Part shown: in pieces, positions 17,306 to 25,397 of the stretch
How positions within the stretch are numbered: position 1 is the stretch's first letter
Layout: every line of letters begins with the position of its first letter
Program-made: the position numbers and the translations under genes
The notes under the pieces: generated by a model
Databases searched by the model: none
The model's input: the letters and a program-made list of their open reading frames with translations, nothing else
Told to the model about the DNA's origin: nothing
DNA from: Halegenticoccus soli
Lineage (GTDB): Archaea; Halobacteriota; Halobacteria; Halobacteriales; Haloferacaceae
NCBI RefSeq assembly: GCF_002844195.1
Contig: NZ_PEND01000006.1
Coordinates: 186,001-250,000, forward strand
Direction: 5' to 3'
DNA: 64,000 nt

Positions 17306-18562
17306 ATGCGACCGCGCCTCGGGTACCCCGGTTATTACGGCTGGGTCGTCGTCGTCGCGTGTTTCCTGGGCTCGCTCGTCGTCTTCGGCATCTCGTACTC
17401 CTTCGGGGTGTTCTTCGACCGGATGCTCGCCGAGTTCGGTCGATCGCGCGGCGAGACCTCGCTCGTCTTCGCTATCCAGACGTTCGTCGTGTACGTCGGC
17501 GCGGCCGCCGTCGGCTGGTTAGTCGACAGGTACGGGACCCGACGCCTCCTGTTGGCCGGGGCGGTGCTGATCGCCCTGGGCCTCGGGGGCGCCGCCGTGA
17601 GCGACACGCTCTGGGGCGTGATCGTCTCGTACGGCGTCGTCGCGGCGCTCGGGTTGAGCGTTGTCTACGTCGTCTCCTACGCGACGGTACCGAAGTGGTT
17701 CGAGCGGCGTCGGGGGTTCGCTGGCGGCGTCGCGTCCTCCGGGCTCGGAATCGGCATGCTCGTCGTCGCTCCGACCGCCTCGATGCTCATCTCCGCCTAC
17801 GGGTGGCGCTTGACGTACCTGCTCGTGCTCGTCCTGTCGACCGCGCTCCTGACGATCGCGGCGGTCCTCGTCGCCGACAGTCCGCGCCGACTCGGCGTGG
17901 ACGCGTCCGAGGAGTTTCCCGAGGGGTACGACGACGGGTCGGAGCGGCGCCGACTGACGCCGCGCGAGCAGCTTCGAGAGACGCTCGCGGTTGCCCGTTC
18001 GGGGTCGTTCCTGCTCGTGTTCTTCGGGTGGGTCTGCATCTACGCCACGCTGTACGTCGTGTTCGCCCACCTGGTCCTCTTCACCGCCGACGCCGGGATC
18101 GGACGGTGGGTCGGCGTCTGGGCGCTCGGCGTCGTCGGGGGCGTCACGAGCCTCGCGCGCCTCGCCATCGGCCACCTCTCCGACCGCCTCGGCCGGGCGC
18201 GCGTTTTCGTCGCGTGCTCCACGGCGATGGGGCTCGCGACCGTCGCCCTCGCGTTCGCGACGACGCCGCTCGCCGTCTTCGCCTTCGCCGTCGTTTTCGG
18301 CGCGGCGTACGGCGGGAACGGCGCGCTCCTCTCGCCGCTCACGGCGGACCTGTTCGGCACCGCCAACATCAACGTCCTGTTCGGTCTCGTCTCGACCGCG
18401 TTCGCCGTCTCCGGCCTCCTCGCTCCGTTCGCAGCCGGCGTCGCCTACGATGCGCTGGCCACGTACGTCCCGGCGTTCGTCGCCGCCGGATCGCTCGCCG
18501 TCTTCGGCGCGGGGCTGGTCGCGTGGGCCGGCCGGCGCGAGCGCGCGCTCGGCGGCGCGTAG
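17306..18562 (+). CDS. MFS transporter, monocarboxylate (MCT/OFA)-like
   Basis: A 418-residue transporter with twelve predicted hydrophobic segments split by a central charged loop (about residues 195-225, ESPRRLG and EGYDDGSERRRL region). The opening GYYGWVVVVACFLGSLVVFG and SFGVFFDRMLAEFGRSRGET is characteristic of monocarboxylate/oxalate-formate porters. Loop motifs GWLVDRYGTRR (2-3) and GHLSDRLGRAR (8-9) fit the MFS pattern. It is inferred to import (or export) an organic acid, in keeping with its catabolic neighbours. The ATG at 17306 is set by the TATA box 26 nt upstream. Confidence 0.85.
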   Translation: MRPRLGYPGYYGWVVVVACFLGSLVVFGISYSFGVFFDRMLAEFGRSRGETSLVFAIQTFVVYVGAAAVGWLVDRYGTRRLLLAGAVLIALGLGGAAVSDTLWGVIVSYGVVAALGLSVVYVVSYATVPKWFERRRGFAGGVASSGLGIGMLVVAPTASMLISAYGWRLTYLLVLVLSTALLTIAAVLVADSPRRLGVDASEEFPEGYDDGSERRRLTPREQLRETLAVARSGSFLLVFFGWVCIYATLYVVFAHLVLFTADAGIGRWVGVWALGVVGGVTSLARLAIGHLSDRLGRARVFVACSTAMGLATVALAFATTPLAVFAFAVVFGAAYGGNGALLSPLTADLFGTANINVLFGLVSTAFAVSGLLAPFAAGVAYDALATYVPAFVAAGSLAVFGAGLVAWAGRRERALGGA

Positions 18563-18757
18563 TCGCACCGCTCGCGGATCCGTTCCCTCCGGACGTTCCG
18601 AGGAGGACGTGCGCCGTGCCAACATACATGTGTTGTCTTTCCGTAGCCTCTCCTCGTGCGAATCCAGGATTCACCAATCGCTCGCGGCGTGCGTCCGCTC
18701 GGGGCGGGCTTTCCGACAGGCTCTGCCCGACGGACTCGACGGCGGGGGGCGGTCTGA

Positions 18758-19531
18758 GTGTCCGTCCTCGACTCGTTCGACCTCTCCGGTCGGGTTGCGG
18801 TCGTCACCGGCGGGACGCGCGGCATCGGTCGGGCCATCGCGGTGGGGTTGGCGGAGGCGGGCGCGGACGTGGTCCCGACGTCGCGCACCCGCGGGGACGT
18901 GGCGGCCGCCGCGGAGGCCGTGCGCGAGCGCGGCGGGGAATCGATCGTCGTCCCGACGGACGTGACCGACGACCGCGACGTGACGGACCTGTTCGAGCGG
19001 ACGGCGGCCGAACTCGGCGGCGTCGACGTGGTCGTCAACAACGCCGGCGTCAATCCGGCCGCGGCGCTGGGCCGACCCGAACGGGTGGAGATGGCGGGGT
19101 TCGACCGGACGCTCGACGTGAATCTCCGCGCCGCGTTCCGCTGTTCGCGGGCCGCCGCCGAGTTCCTGCGCGAGAGCGACGGCGGGTCGGTGATCAACGT
19201 CGCCAGCGTCGGCGGCGTCGTCGGCCTCCCGCGCCAGCACCCCTACGTGGCGTCGAAGCACGGGCTCGTCGGGCTGACGAAGAGCATGGCGCTGGACTGG
19301 GCACCCGAGATCCGGGTCAACGCCATCGCGCCGGGCTACGTCGCGACTGAGCTGACCGAGGAGGTTCGGGGGAACGAGGATCTCCGGCGGTCCATCGTCG
19401 ATCGAACGCCGCTGGAGCGCTTCGCGGATCCGGAGGAACTCGCCGCTCCGGCGGTGTTCCTCGCGGGCGACGCTGGATCCTTCGTCACCGGCGCCTGTCT
19501 GACCGTCGACGGCGGATGGACGGCGCGGTGA
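18758..19531 (+). CDS. SDR-family oxidoreductase (FabG-like)
   Basis: A 257-residue classical short-chain dehydrogenase. The cofactor motif TGGTRGIGRAIA and NNAG are present; the catalytic Ser is in NVASVGG, with Tyr/Lys in YVASKHG. The end PEELAAPAVFLAGDAGSFVTG and TVDGGW is the usual C-terminus. It interconverts a keto and a hydroxy group with NAD(P)H. Next to an acyl-CoA synthetase, an ACAD10/11-type kinase and a dehydrogenase, a natural role would be reduction of a 4-oxoacyl-CoA, as LvaD does in Pseudomonas; this is inference. The start is GTG 18758 (VSVLDSFDLSGR). Confidence 0.88.
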   Translation: MSVLDSFDLSGRVAVVTGGTRGIGRAIAVGLAEAGADVVPTSRTRGDVAAAAEAVRERGGESIVVPTDVTDDRDVTDLFERTAAELGGVDVVVNNAGVNPAAALGRPERVEMAGFDRTLDVNLRAAFRCSRAAAEFLRESDGGSVINVASVGGVVGLPRQHPYVASKHGLVGLTKSMALDWAPEIRVNAIAPGYVATELTEEVRGNEDLRRSIVDRTPLERFADPEELAAPAVFLAGDAGSFVTGACLTVDGGWTAR

Positions 19532-19796
19532 CGGCGAGCCCGACGTTCTCGGAGAGCCGGCGCGGCGCGCGGGAACGCGTATTGAGGGTAGCTAACAGAC
19601 GACACGGTCGGCGCGCGAAGTGGCGTGTCGCACTCCCGCGGAGCACTTCGCGGTAACGCGTCAGGTCACGGGCGATCTGGTCCCGCCTTCGTACATGAAT
19701 CTCCGCTTCGGGGCGATCTCGGGTTCCCGGCGTCGAGCCGCGTTCGGGAGAGCGTAACTAACACACTTTTGGGGTGCCGGGGAAAATCGGCATCGT

Positions 19797-20480
19797 GTGA
19801 CACTCGACACCTCCCGCGTCGAGACGGTGACGTTCGACTCCTACAGCACGATCGTGGACGTGGATGCGGTCGAGAGCGTCCTCGCCGATCACGTCTCGGA
19901 CCCCGAACCCGTCTCGGCGCTGTGGCGGACCCGGTCGCTGGAGTACGCGATGGTGAGCAACTTCGTCGACGCGTACCAGCCGTTCTACGAGATGAACCGC
20001 GACGCGATGGAGTACGCGCTGGCGGTACACGGCGTCGACCTGAGCGCCGACGAGAAGGACGAGATACTCTCGGCGTACCACGACCTCGATGTGTTCGACG
20101 ACGTCCGGGACGGGATGGCGCGCCTCGTCGAGGCGGGGTTCGAACTCTACGTCGTCTCGAACGGGAACCCCGAGATGCTCGACTCGATGGTCCGCGGCGC
20201 GGAGGTGGGCGATCTCCTGACGGACACGATCAGCGCCGACGAGGTGGAGACGTACAAGCCCGCCGCCGAACTCTACCGGCACGCGGCGGCCCGAACCGGC
20301 ACCCCGATCGATCGCATCGCGCACGTGAGCGCCGGGTGGTTCGACGTCCACGGCGCGATGCACGCCGGGATGCAGGGCGTCTGGGTCGATCGAAAAGGGA
20401 CCCCGTGGGAGCCCTTCGGAGATGCGCCGGACCTGACCGTCGAGACGTTCCACGACCTGGCCGACGAACTCGGCGCGTAG
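19797..20480 (+). CDS. HAD hydrolase, haloacid dehalogenase type II-like
   Basis: A 227-residue protein resembling L-2-haloacid dehalogenases. The nucleophile Asp14 is in TFDSYSTIVDV, the Arg of WRTRSLEY is residue 44, Ser121/Asn122 are in VVSNGN, Lys154 in VETYKP and Asp183 in SAGWFDVHGA. The loop Gly of the usual DAYGT is Ser, and the position of the substrate-binding Asn177 of the type enzyme appears to be Gly180. It may therefore act on a phosphorylated or other substrate rather than a haloacid. The start is GTG 19797, with weak CACTTTT upstream. It lies between the SDR and the fatty acid permease. Confidence 0.75.
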   Translation: MTLDTSRVETVTFDSYSTIVDVDAVESVLADHVSDPEPVSALWRTRSLEYAMVSNFVDAYQPFYEMNRDAMEYALAVHGVDLSADEKDEILSAYHDLDVFDDVRDGMARLVEAGFELYVVSNGNPEMLDSMVRGAEVGDLLTDTISADEVETYKPAAELYRHAAARTGTPIDRIAHVSAGWFDVHGAMHAGMQGVWVDRKGTPWEPFGDAPDLTVETFHDLADELGA

Positions 20481-20601
20481 GTCCGCCGCCGGCGCGACCC
20501 GCGGCGTCCGGGGTGGCGCGGTCGGCCGATCCGAGGACGAACGGCCGTACTAGACGCGAACTAAAGTTTATGCGCCCTCGCGGTATCTGCCGAACCGGAT
20601 T

Positions 20602-22047
20602 ATGGCAACCGATTCCAGCGGAACGATCATACAGCGGTTCGGCCGGCGGGTGTCCGGCGTCGTCGAGGAAGTGATGCCGAGCCCGTTCCTGTTCGCGATC
20701 CTCCTGACGTACGTCGTCTTCGTCGCCGGCGTCGCGGTGGAGGGGACCGGGCCCGGCGCGATGGTCGGGTACTGGGCCGACGGGTTCTGGGCGCTCCTGG
20801 AGTTCGCGATGCAGATGGTGCTCATCCTCGTGACGGGGTACGCGCTCGCGTACCACCCGTGGGTCAGACGGGCGATCGCGCGGCTGACGGCCGCGCCGCG
20901 GAACGGGGCGCAGGCGGTCGTGCTCGTCGGCGTCATCGCGATGGTCGTCTCGTGGATCCAGTGGGGGCTCGGCCTGATCGTCGGGGCCGTCCTGGCGCGG
21001 GAGATGGGACGGCAGGCGCACGAGCGTGGGATGGCCGTCCACTACCCGCTCCTCTGCGTCGCGGGCTACATGGGGCTCGGCCTGACGTGGCACTGGGGGC
21101 TCGCCGGCTCCGCGCCGCTGCTCATGAACACGCCGAACAACGTCTTCATCGAGCAGGGCGTCGTCGACGGGCTGATCTCGACCTCGCGGACGATCTTCTC
21201 CACGTACTCGCTCGCGCTGACGGCGCTCGGAATCGCCTACAGCGCCGTCGCCCTGTACCTGCTCTCGCCGCCCGCCGAACACAGCGAGGGGATCGAGGAG
21301 TTCGTCCCGGCGTCGCAACTCGGCGGCGCGGGAGACGGCGGAACGTCGGCGAACGGCGGAACGCGGGCGGACGGCGGCGTCGAGACGACGTCCGTCGGGG
21401 ACAGCCGCGACTTCGACACCTTCGGCGAGCGCATCGACAACAGTCGGCTCGTCGGCTTCGTCATCGCGGCCACGGGCGTCGGGATCGCCCTCTACGCCTT
21501 CGCGGAACAGGGGCTCGGCGCGCTGAACCTCGACAGCGTCAACTTCCTGTTCCTCTTTCTCGGCCTGCTCCTGTTTCTCCGGCCGACCGCGTACCGCGAG
21601 CAGTTCTACGACGCCGTCTCCTCGACCGGCGGAATCATCCTCCAGTTCCCCTTTTACGCCGGCATCATGGGGATGATGAACTCGTCCGGACTGTCGCAGA
21701 CGCTCGCGGAGACCATCGTCTCCGTGTCGACGCCGCAGACGTTCCCCGCGGTCGCCTGGATCACCGCGGGCATCGTCAACTTCTTCGTCCCCTCCGGCGG
21801 CGGCGAGTGGACCGTCATCGGCGGCACGATCCTGAGCGCGGCGGCGGACCTGGGCGTGCCGCCCGGCAAGGCGGTCGTCGCCTACGCGGTCGGCGACGCC
21901 CACACCAACCTCTTCCAGCCGTTCTGGGCGCTCCCGCTGCTCGGCATCACCGGGGTCCGCGCCCGGGACATGTTCGGCTACGCGGCGACGATGCTCCTGC
22001 TCCTGATTCCGTTCCTCGCGCTGGCGCTGACGTTCATCCCGTACTGA
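20602..22047 (+). CDS. Short-chain fatty acid permease, AtoE family
   Basis: A 481-residue membrane protein of the AtoE / TIGR00366 short-chain fatty acid transporter family. Family features include FLFAILLTYVVFVAGVAVEG, GYALAYHPWVRRAI, WIQWGLGLIVGAVLAREMG, HWGLAGSAPLLMNTPNN and NFFVPSGGGEWTVIGGTI, followed by YAVGDAHTNLFQPFWALPLLG. A central hydrophilic loop (about 228-275) carries a Gly/Thr-rich low-complexity stretch. About ten to twelve transmembrane segments. It would move acetate, butyrate or similar acids across the membrane. The last gene of the carboxylic-acid block; TATA-like AGTTTATG (20565-20572) is about 33 nt upstream. Confidence 0.88.
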   Translation: MATDSSGTIIQRFGRRVSGVVEEVMPSPFLFAILLTYVVFVAGVAVEGTGPGAMVGYWADGFWALLEFAMQMVLILVTGYALAYHPWVRRAIARLTAAPRNGAQAVVLVGVIAMVVSWIQWGLGLIVGAVLAREMGRQAHERGMAVHYPLLCVAGYMGLGLTWHWGLAGSAPLLMNTPNNVFIEQGVVDGLISTSRTIFSTYSLALTALGIAYSAVALYLLSPPAEHSEGIEEFVPASQLGGAGDGGTSANGGTRADGGVETTSVGDSRDFDTFGERIDNSRLVGFVIAATGVGIALYAFAEQGLGALNLDSVNFLFLFLGLLLFLRPTAYREQFYDAVSSTGGIILQFPFYAGIMGMMNSSGLSQTLAETIVSVSTPQTFPAVAWITAGIVNFFVPSGGGEWTVIGGTILSAAADLGVPPGKAVVAYAVGDAHTNLFQPFWALPLLGITGVRARDMFGYAATMLLLLIPFLALALTFIPY

Positions 22048-22078
22048 TCGGGGCGGACTCGCCGCCGTCGCGGGAAAC

Positions 22079-22086
22079 GCTTTATG
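22079..22086 (+). promoter_or_regulatory. TATA box of the GNAT gene
   Basis: GCTTTATG is centred 28 nt before ATG 22111 and so favours that start over the in-frame ATG at 22084, which overlaps the box. Confidence 0.6.
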
Positions 22087-22110
22087 CCCCACTGGGGACA
22101 ACTCTCCGTC

Positions 22111-22695
22111 ATGTACGTCCGCGATGCGAAAAACCGCGACGAGGTCTGGTTACTGGACCACATCGAGGCCATGGGGCTCGACGACGCCGCCTTCCGCTCC
22201 CGGGACTACGTCATCGCGGTCGACGAGGAGACGAACGAGCGGGCCGGGTTCGGGCGGATCCGAATCCACAAGACGGACGACGGGGAGCTCTGTGAGCTGA
22301 CGGGCATCGGCGTTCTGAGCGCCTGGCGGGGGCAGGGCGTCGGCGCGCACGTCGTGGAACGGCTCGTTCACGAGGCGGGCGACGCCGGCTTCCAGACGGT
22401 GTACGCGCTCACCGACGAGCCCGGCTACCTGGCCCAGTTCGGGTTCGAGCCCGTCGAGACCGACGACCTCCCGGAAACGCTCCGGGAGCGACTGGCCGAA
22501 AAGCGCGACGCCGTCGACGAGGACGCCGTCGGCACGGTCCTCCGGGTCGACGAGTTCGTCATGCCGCCGCGGCTCCGCGAGGCGTTCAAGGTCGCCGCCC
22601 CGGCCAACGACGCGGAAGCCGAGCCCGAGGAGACGCCCGAGGACTTCGGAATCGACCCGGACGAGGCCACATACAAGTACGACACCGGGCGCTGA
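22111..22695 (+). CDS. GNAT-family N-acetyltransferase
   Basis: A 194-residue acetyl-CoA-dependent acetyltransferase. The acetyl-CoA binding motif is GIGVLSAWRGQGVGAHVVERLVH (about residues 72-94), and YLAQFGFEPV marks the C-terminal part of the fold. The last ~60 residues (from RLAEKRDAVD) are an acidic tail with TPEDFGIDPDEATYKYDTGR, seen in several haloarchaeal GNATs. The start MYVRDAKNRDEVW at 22111 fits a leaderless transcript. The substrate is unknown. Confidence 0.8.
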   Translation: MYVRDAKNRDEVWLLDHIEAMGLDDAAFRSRDYVIAVDEETNERAGFGRIRIHKTDDGELCELTGIGVLSAWRGQGVGAHVVERLVHEAGDAGFQTVYALTDEPGYLAQFGFEPVETDDLPETLRERLAEKRDAVDEDAVGTVLRVDEFVMPPRLREAFKVAAPANDAEAEPEETPEDFGIDPDEATYKYDTGR

Positions 22696-23044
22696 TCGCG
22701 GCGACGCGTCCGGTCCACCTGACGCTTCCGGCGTTGCCCGCGGCGTCGGCCCGAACCGGTTTCTCCACTCGGCTCTCGGCGACAGTCAGGTCTCGCCGGA
22801 AAGGGAACCGAGCCGTTCGGTCCCTTCAGGGGAGAGTGATGCCGCGGCGCGACTCGACCGGGACCGGCGGGACGAACCGGGGAACGGACGGCGGGAGCCG
22901 GGGCCCGCGCGGAGCAGGTCGCTCCGACGGCGATTCCTTGAACTTCCTTCTGCGGCGGGCCCGGGCGACCAGTGGCCGTGCGAGGAACGCGGCGACATCC
23001 CGGCCGGCTCGAAGAAGTACCTCTACCGAGGAAGATTCGCCGTC
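22696..23044. other. 349-nt spacer without a gene
   Basis: No credible coding region: the long plus-strand frame through it is rich in Arg/Gly/Pro and has no family features. It contains one imperfect hairpin at 22801-22826 (AAGGGA..TCCCTT outer stem, then CCGA/TCGG with one bulged A). It separates the GNAT gene from the end of the convergent small-membrane-protein operon and may hold termination signals. Confidence 0.5.
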
Positions 23045-23356
23045 TCAGCTCCGGCCTTCGAGGAAGTCGGTGCTGAAGACGATCCACGCCAGCACCGTAC
23101 AGAACAGGATGGGCGGGAGAATCGCGAAGGCCCAGAGGGGTTCGATTCCCCAGAACAGGAGCAGGACCAGGTCGAAGAGGCCGATTGCGAGGAAGGGAAG
23201 CACCGCGAGGAACGCCCGCTTGCGGTTGCGGCCGCCGCCCTCGCCCGGCGGACCGTGGCTGCGTTCGTCCGGCGATCTCGGGCCGCGATCGCTCGACGAC
23301 CCGCGGTCGCCCCCGCCGGCGGGGTCCCGGTCGCCCTCCGTCGTGCTCGTGGCCAT
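23045..23356 (-). CDS. Small two-helix membrane protein
   Basis: A 103-residue protein. The first ~45 residues are polar and low in complexity (GDRDPAGGGDRGSSSDRGP); then come two transmembrane helices (about 49-67 and 71-95, sequence LPFLAIGLFDLVLLLFWGI / PLWAFAILPPILFCTVLAWI) and a short charged end. It is the second gene of an operon with the DUF7520-like gene, 37 nt after that gene's stop. Haloarchaea carry similar small membrane proteins near cytochrome oxidase genes, but none is in this window. Function unknown. Confidence 0.6.
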   Translation of the reverse strand: MATSTTEGDRDPAGGGDRGSSSDRGPRSPDERSHGPPGEGGGRNRKRAFLAVLPFLAIGLFDLVLLLFWGIEPLWAFAILPPILFCTVLAWIVFSTDFLEGRS

Positions 23357-23393
23357 ACCCGTACTCCGATCCGGAGCCTGAAAAGCGACCCGC

Positions 23394-23648
23394 TTAGGCG
23401 CGGTTTTCGAGGTTCGACGCGTACTCCACCGCCGCGAACAGGCCGCCGAGGACGACGAGCGCGAGGAGGCTCCCGTACAGCGCCAGCGCCCCCGGCGTCG
23501 TCGGGAGCGTCAGGAGGCCGAAGACTTCGATCTCGGGCACTCGCTCGGCCCCGTTGGCGCCGACGAACAGACCGACGAGCCCGGAGAGGAGGACGACGAT
23601 CGCGCCGAGGGCCAGCATGATCGGTCGGCCGCGTGGTCCGTCGCTCAC
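23394..23648 (-). CDS. DUF7520-like ('cox cluster') small membrane protein
   Basis: An 84-residue protein with two hydrophobic helices (MLALGAIVVLLSGLVGLFVG and the segment LYGSLLALVVLGGLFAAVEY), the layout of the haloarchaeal family annotated as cox cluster protein / DUF7520. The start at ATG 23648 fits a TATA box 26 nt upstream (minus strand). It is the first gene of a two-gene membrane-protein operon. It is divergent from cytidine deaminase. The family name is from memory; function is unknown. Confidence 0.6.
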   Translation of the reverse strand: MSDGPRGRPIMLALGAIVVLLSGLVGLFVGANGAERVPEIEVFGLLTLPTTPGALALYGSLLALVVLGGLFAAVEYASNLENRA

Positions 23649-23670
23649 GGGCGTGAGTGAGTCGCGGCCG

Positions 23671-23678
23671 GTATAGAC
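23671..23678 (-). promoter_or_regulatory. TATA box of the small membrane-protein operon
   Basis: GTCTATAC on the minus strand is centred 26 nt before ATG 23648. Confidence 0.6.
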
Positions 23679-23784
23679 TCTTTCCTTCGCCGGCGTCCGT
23701 CCGCGGCCGCGGCGCGCTGCGGGGCCGATCCGGGCGCGCCGTTCGACGCGGTGCGAGACTCGCCCCGACGCGTCGGAGACGGGA

Positions 23785-23792
23785 GGTATAAG
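23785..23792 (+). promoter_or_regulatory. TATA box of cytidine deaminase gene
   Basis: GGTATAAG is centred 28 nt before ATG 23817, supporting that start and leaderless transcription. Confidence 0.6.
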
Positions 23793-23816
23793 CGACTCCT
23801 CGCGCTATCGATCGGC

Positions 23817-24230
23817 ATGCCCGACGATCTCGTCCAGCAGGCCCGCGACGCGCTCGACAGCGCCTACGTCCCGTACTCGGAGTACCGCGTCGGCGCGGCG
23901 CTGCGGACGGCCGACGGAACGGTCTTCGTCGGCTGCAACATCGAGAACGCGAACTACAGCAACAGCCTCCACGCGGAGGAGGTGGCGATCGCCGAGGCGA
24001 TCAAGAACGGCCACACCGAGTTCGACCGACTCGCCGTCTCCTCGGGGGTCAGAGACGGGGTGACGCCGTGCGGGATGTGCCGGCAGACGCTCGCGGAGTT
24101 CTGCGACGAGGCGTTCCCGATCGTCTGCGACGAGGGCGGCGAGGAGACGACCGAGTACGCCCTCGGCGAACTTCTGCCGAACACGATCTCCCTGGACACG
24201 CTGGACGCGGCGAGGGGGCGGCGGGAGTGA
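23817..24230 (+). CDS. cdd: Cytidine deaminase
   Basis: A 137-residue homotetrameric-type cytidine deaminase converting cytidine and deoxycytidine to uridine and deoxyuridine. Visible: PYSEYRVGAALRTADG, FVGCNIENANYSNSLHAEEVAI (zinc His and catalytic Glu in HAE), and the zinc cysteines in PCGMCRQ. Length is normal for the family. The start at 23817 is set by the TATA box 28 nt upstream; upstream codons in the same frame are not family-like. It is followed by uridine phosphorylase on the same strand, forming a pyrimidine salvage pair. Confidence 0.93.
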   Translation: MPDDLVQQARDALDSAYVPYSEYRVGAALRTADGTVFVGCNIENANYSNSLHAEEVAIAEAIKNGHTEFDRLAVSSGVRDGVTPCGMCRQTLAEFCDEAFPIVCDEGGEETTEYALGELLPNTISLDTLDAARGRRE

Positions 24231-24305
24231 TCTGCCGGCGGGTGAGAGCGTCCCGAACGTCCGGGCCGTCCATCGCGTCGGCGTCTGCTGCCGCCGAGCG
24301 CGGGA

Positions 24306-24313
24306 GCTATATG
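24306..24313 (+). promoter_or_regulatory. TATA box of uridine phosphorylase gene
   Basis: GCTATATG is centred 27 nt before GTG 24337. The gene is therefore probably transcribed on its own as well as with cdd. Confidence 0.55.
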
Positions 24314-24336
24314 AGTCCTCGGGGGAAAGTCCGCCT

Positions 24337-25155
24337 GTGACCGACGACAGCGAAGACCCGAACGACGAGGTGCAGTACCACATCGGGGCGCGCGAGGGGG
24401 AGGTCGCCGACTCGGTCCTCCTCCCGGGGAACCCCGAGCGCGTCGACAAGATCACCGCCCTCTGGGACGACTACGCCGAGGTCGCGCGCCACCGGGAGTA
24501 CCGGACCGCGACGGGGACGTACGACGGCACGCCGATCTCCGTCACCTCGACCGGGATCGGCAGCCCGTCGGCGGCCATCGCGGTCGAAGAGCTCGCGCGG
24601 ATCGGCGCGGACACGTTCGTCCGCGTCGGCTCCTGCGGGGCGATCCAGCCCGGAATGGACGTGGGCGACCTCGTGATCACCTCCGGCGCGGTCCGCCAGG
24701 AGGGGACGAGCCACGAGTACGTCAGGGGCGACTACCCGGCGGTCGCCTCCCACGAGGTCGTCTCCGCGCTCGTCGCCGCCGCGGAGCGGCTGGGCCACGA
24801 CTACCACGTCGGCCTGACGATGAGCGCCGACAGCTTCTACGCGGGACAGGGTCGCCCCGGATTCCGGGACTTCCGGGCGGCGGGGAGCGAGTCGCTGATC
24901 GAGGACCTGCGCGAGGCGAACGTGAAGAACGTCGAGATGGAGGCCAGCGCCCTCCTCACGATCGCGAACGTGTACGGCCTCCGGGCCGGCGCCGTGTGCA
25001 CCGTCTACGCCAACCGCGTCACCGGCGAGTTCCGGACGGAGGGGGAGTCGAGAGCCGCCGAGACGGCCAGCCTCGCCGTCGCGCTGCTCGCCCGCATGGA
25101 CGAGGTGAAGCGCGAGGCGGGCGCGGATCACTGGCACGCCGGCCTCTCGCTCTAG
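24337..25155 (+). CDS. udp: Nucleoside phosphorylase (uridine phosphorylase-like)
   Basis: A 272-residue member of the PNP/UDP family. Characteristic segments: LLPGNPERVDKI (phosphate-binding Arg), STGIGSPSAAIAVEELARIG, FVRVGSCGAIQPGMDVGDLVI and VKNVEMEASALLTIANVYGLRAG (Glu-Met-Glu at the sugar site). It cleaves uridine with phosphate to uracil and ribose-1-phosphate; the neighbouring cytidine deaminase would supply uridine. The start is GTG 24337. Purine nucleoside phosphorylase activity cannot be excluded from the motifs alone. Confidence 0.85.
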   Translation: MTDDSEDPNDEVQYHIGAREGEVADSVLLPGNPERVDKITALWDDYAEVARHREYRTATGTYDGTPISVTSTGIGSPSAAIAVEELARIGADTFVRVGSCGAIQPGMDVGDLVITSGAVRQEGTSHEYVRGDYPAVASHEVVSALVAAAERLGHDYHVGLTMSADSFYAGQGRPGFRDFRAAGSESLIEDLREANVKNVEMEASALLTIANVYGLRAGAVCTVYANRVTGEFRTEGESRAAETASLAVALLARMDEVKREAGADHWHAGLSL

Positions 25156-25397
25156 CCGGCTCCGAACCCGGCTGGCTCGATTCGAACCGATCGAGGGGAG
25201 GGGAGCGCGGCGCGGCGAAGGGGGGGTACAAAGACGCGACGGAACAACGCGAGAACGGAGGTGGCGAGACGAAGGGGGAACACGACACGGAGGCGACGGG
25301 CGGCGGAGACGGGGGACGGGATGACGAGACGACCCGGGGAGAGCCGACGGCACCGTTATGCCGATCGGGAACCACGTTAGCACACCGAACGCCGCGC
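25156..25397 (+). other. Purine-rich spacer before the UspA gene
   Basis: 242 nt. From about 25190 to 25345 the plus strand is strongly G/A-rich with GGGG and GACGA-type words, and the uspA reading frame is open through it. I treat it as non-coding because the UspA fold starts only at ATG 25398. A TATA-like GTTATGCC at about 25354-25361 is ~40 nt before that ATG. Confidence 0.4.

Noticed and set aside
23133-23155. A tRNA T-arm-like word (GGGGTTCGATTCCCC) in the small membrane gene
   Set aside because: No acceptor stem, D-arm or anticodon arm can be placed around it, and it encodes the conserved WGIEPLW region of a membrane protein.
22734-23381. A plus-strand frame crossing the spacer and the small membrane gene
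   Set aside because: Composition is low in acidic residues and opposite to a better-supported gene.
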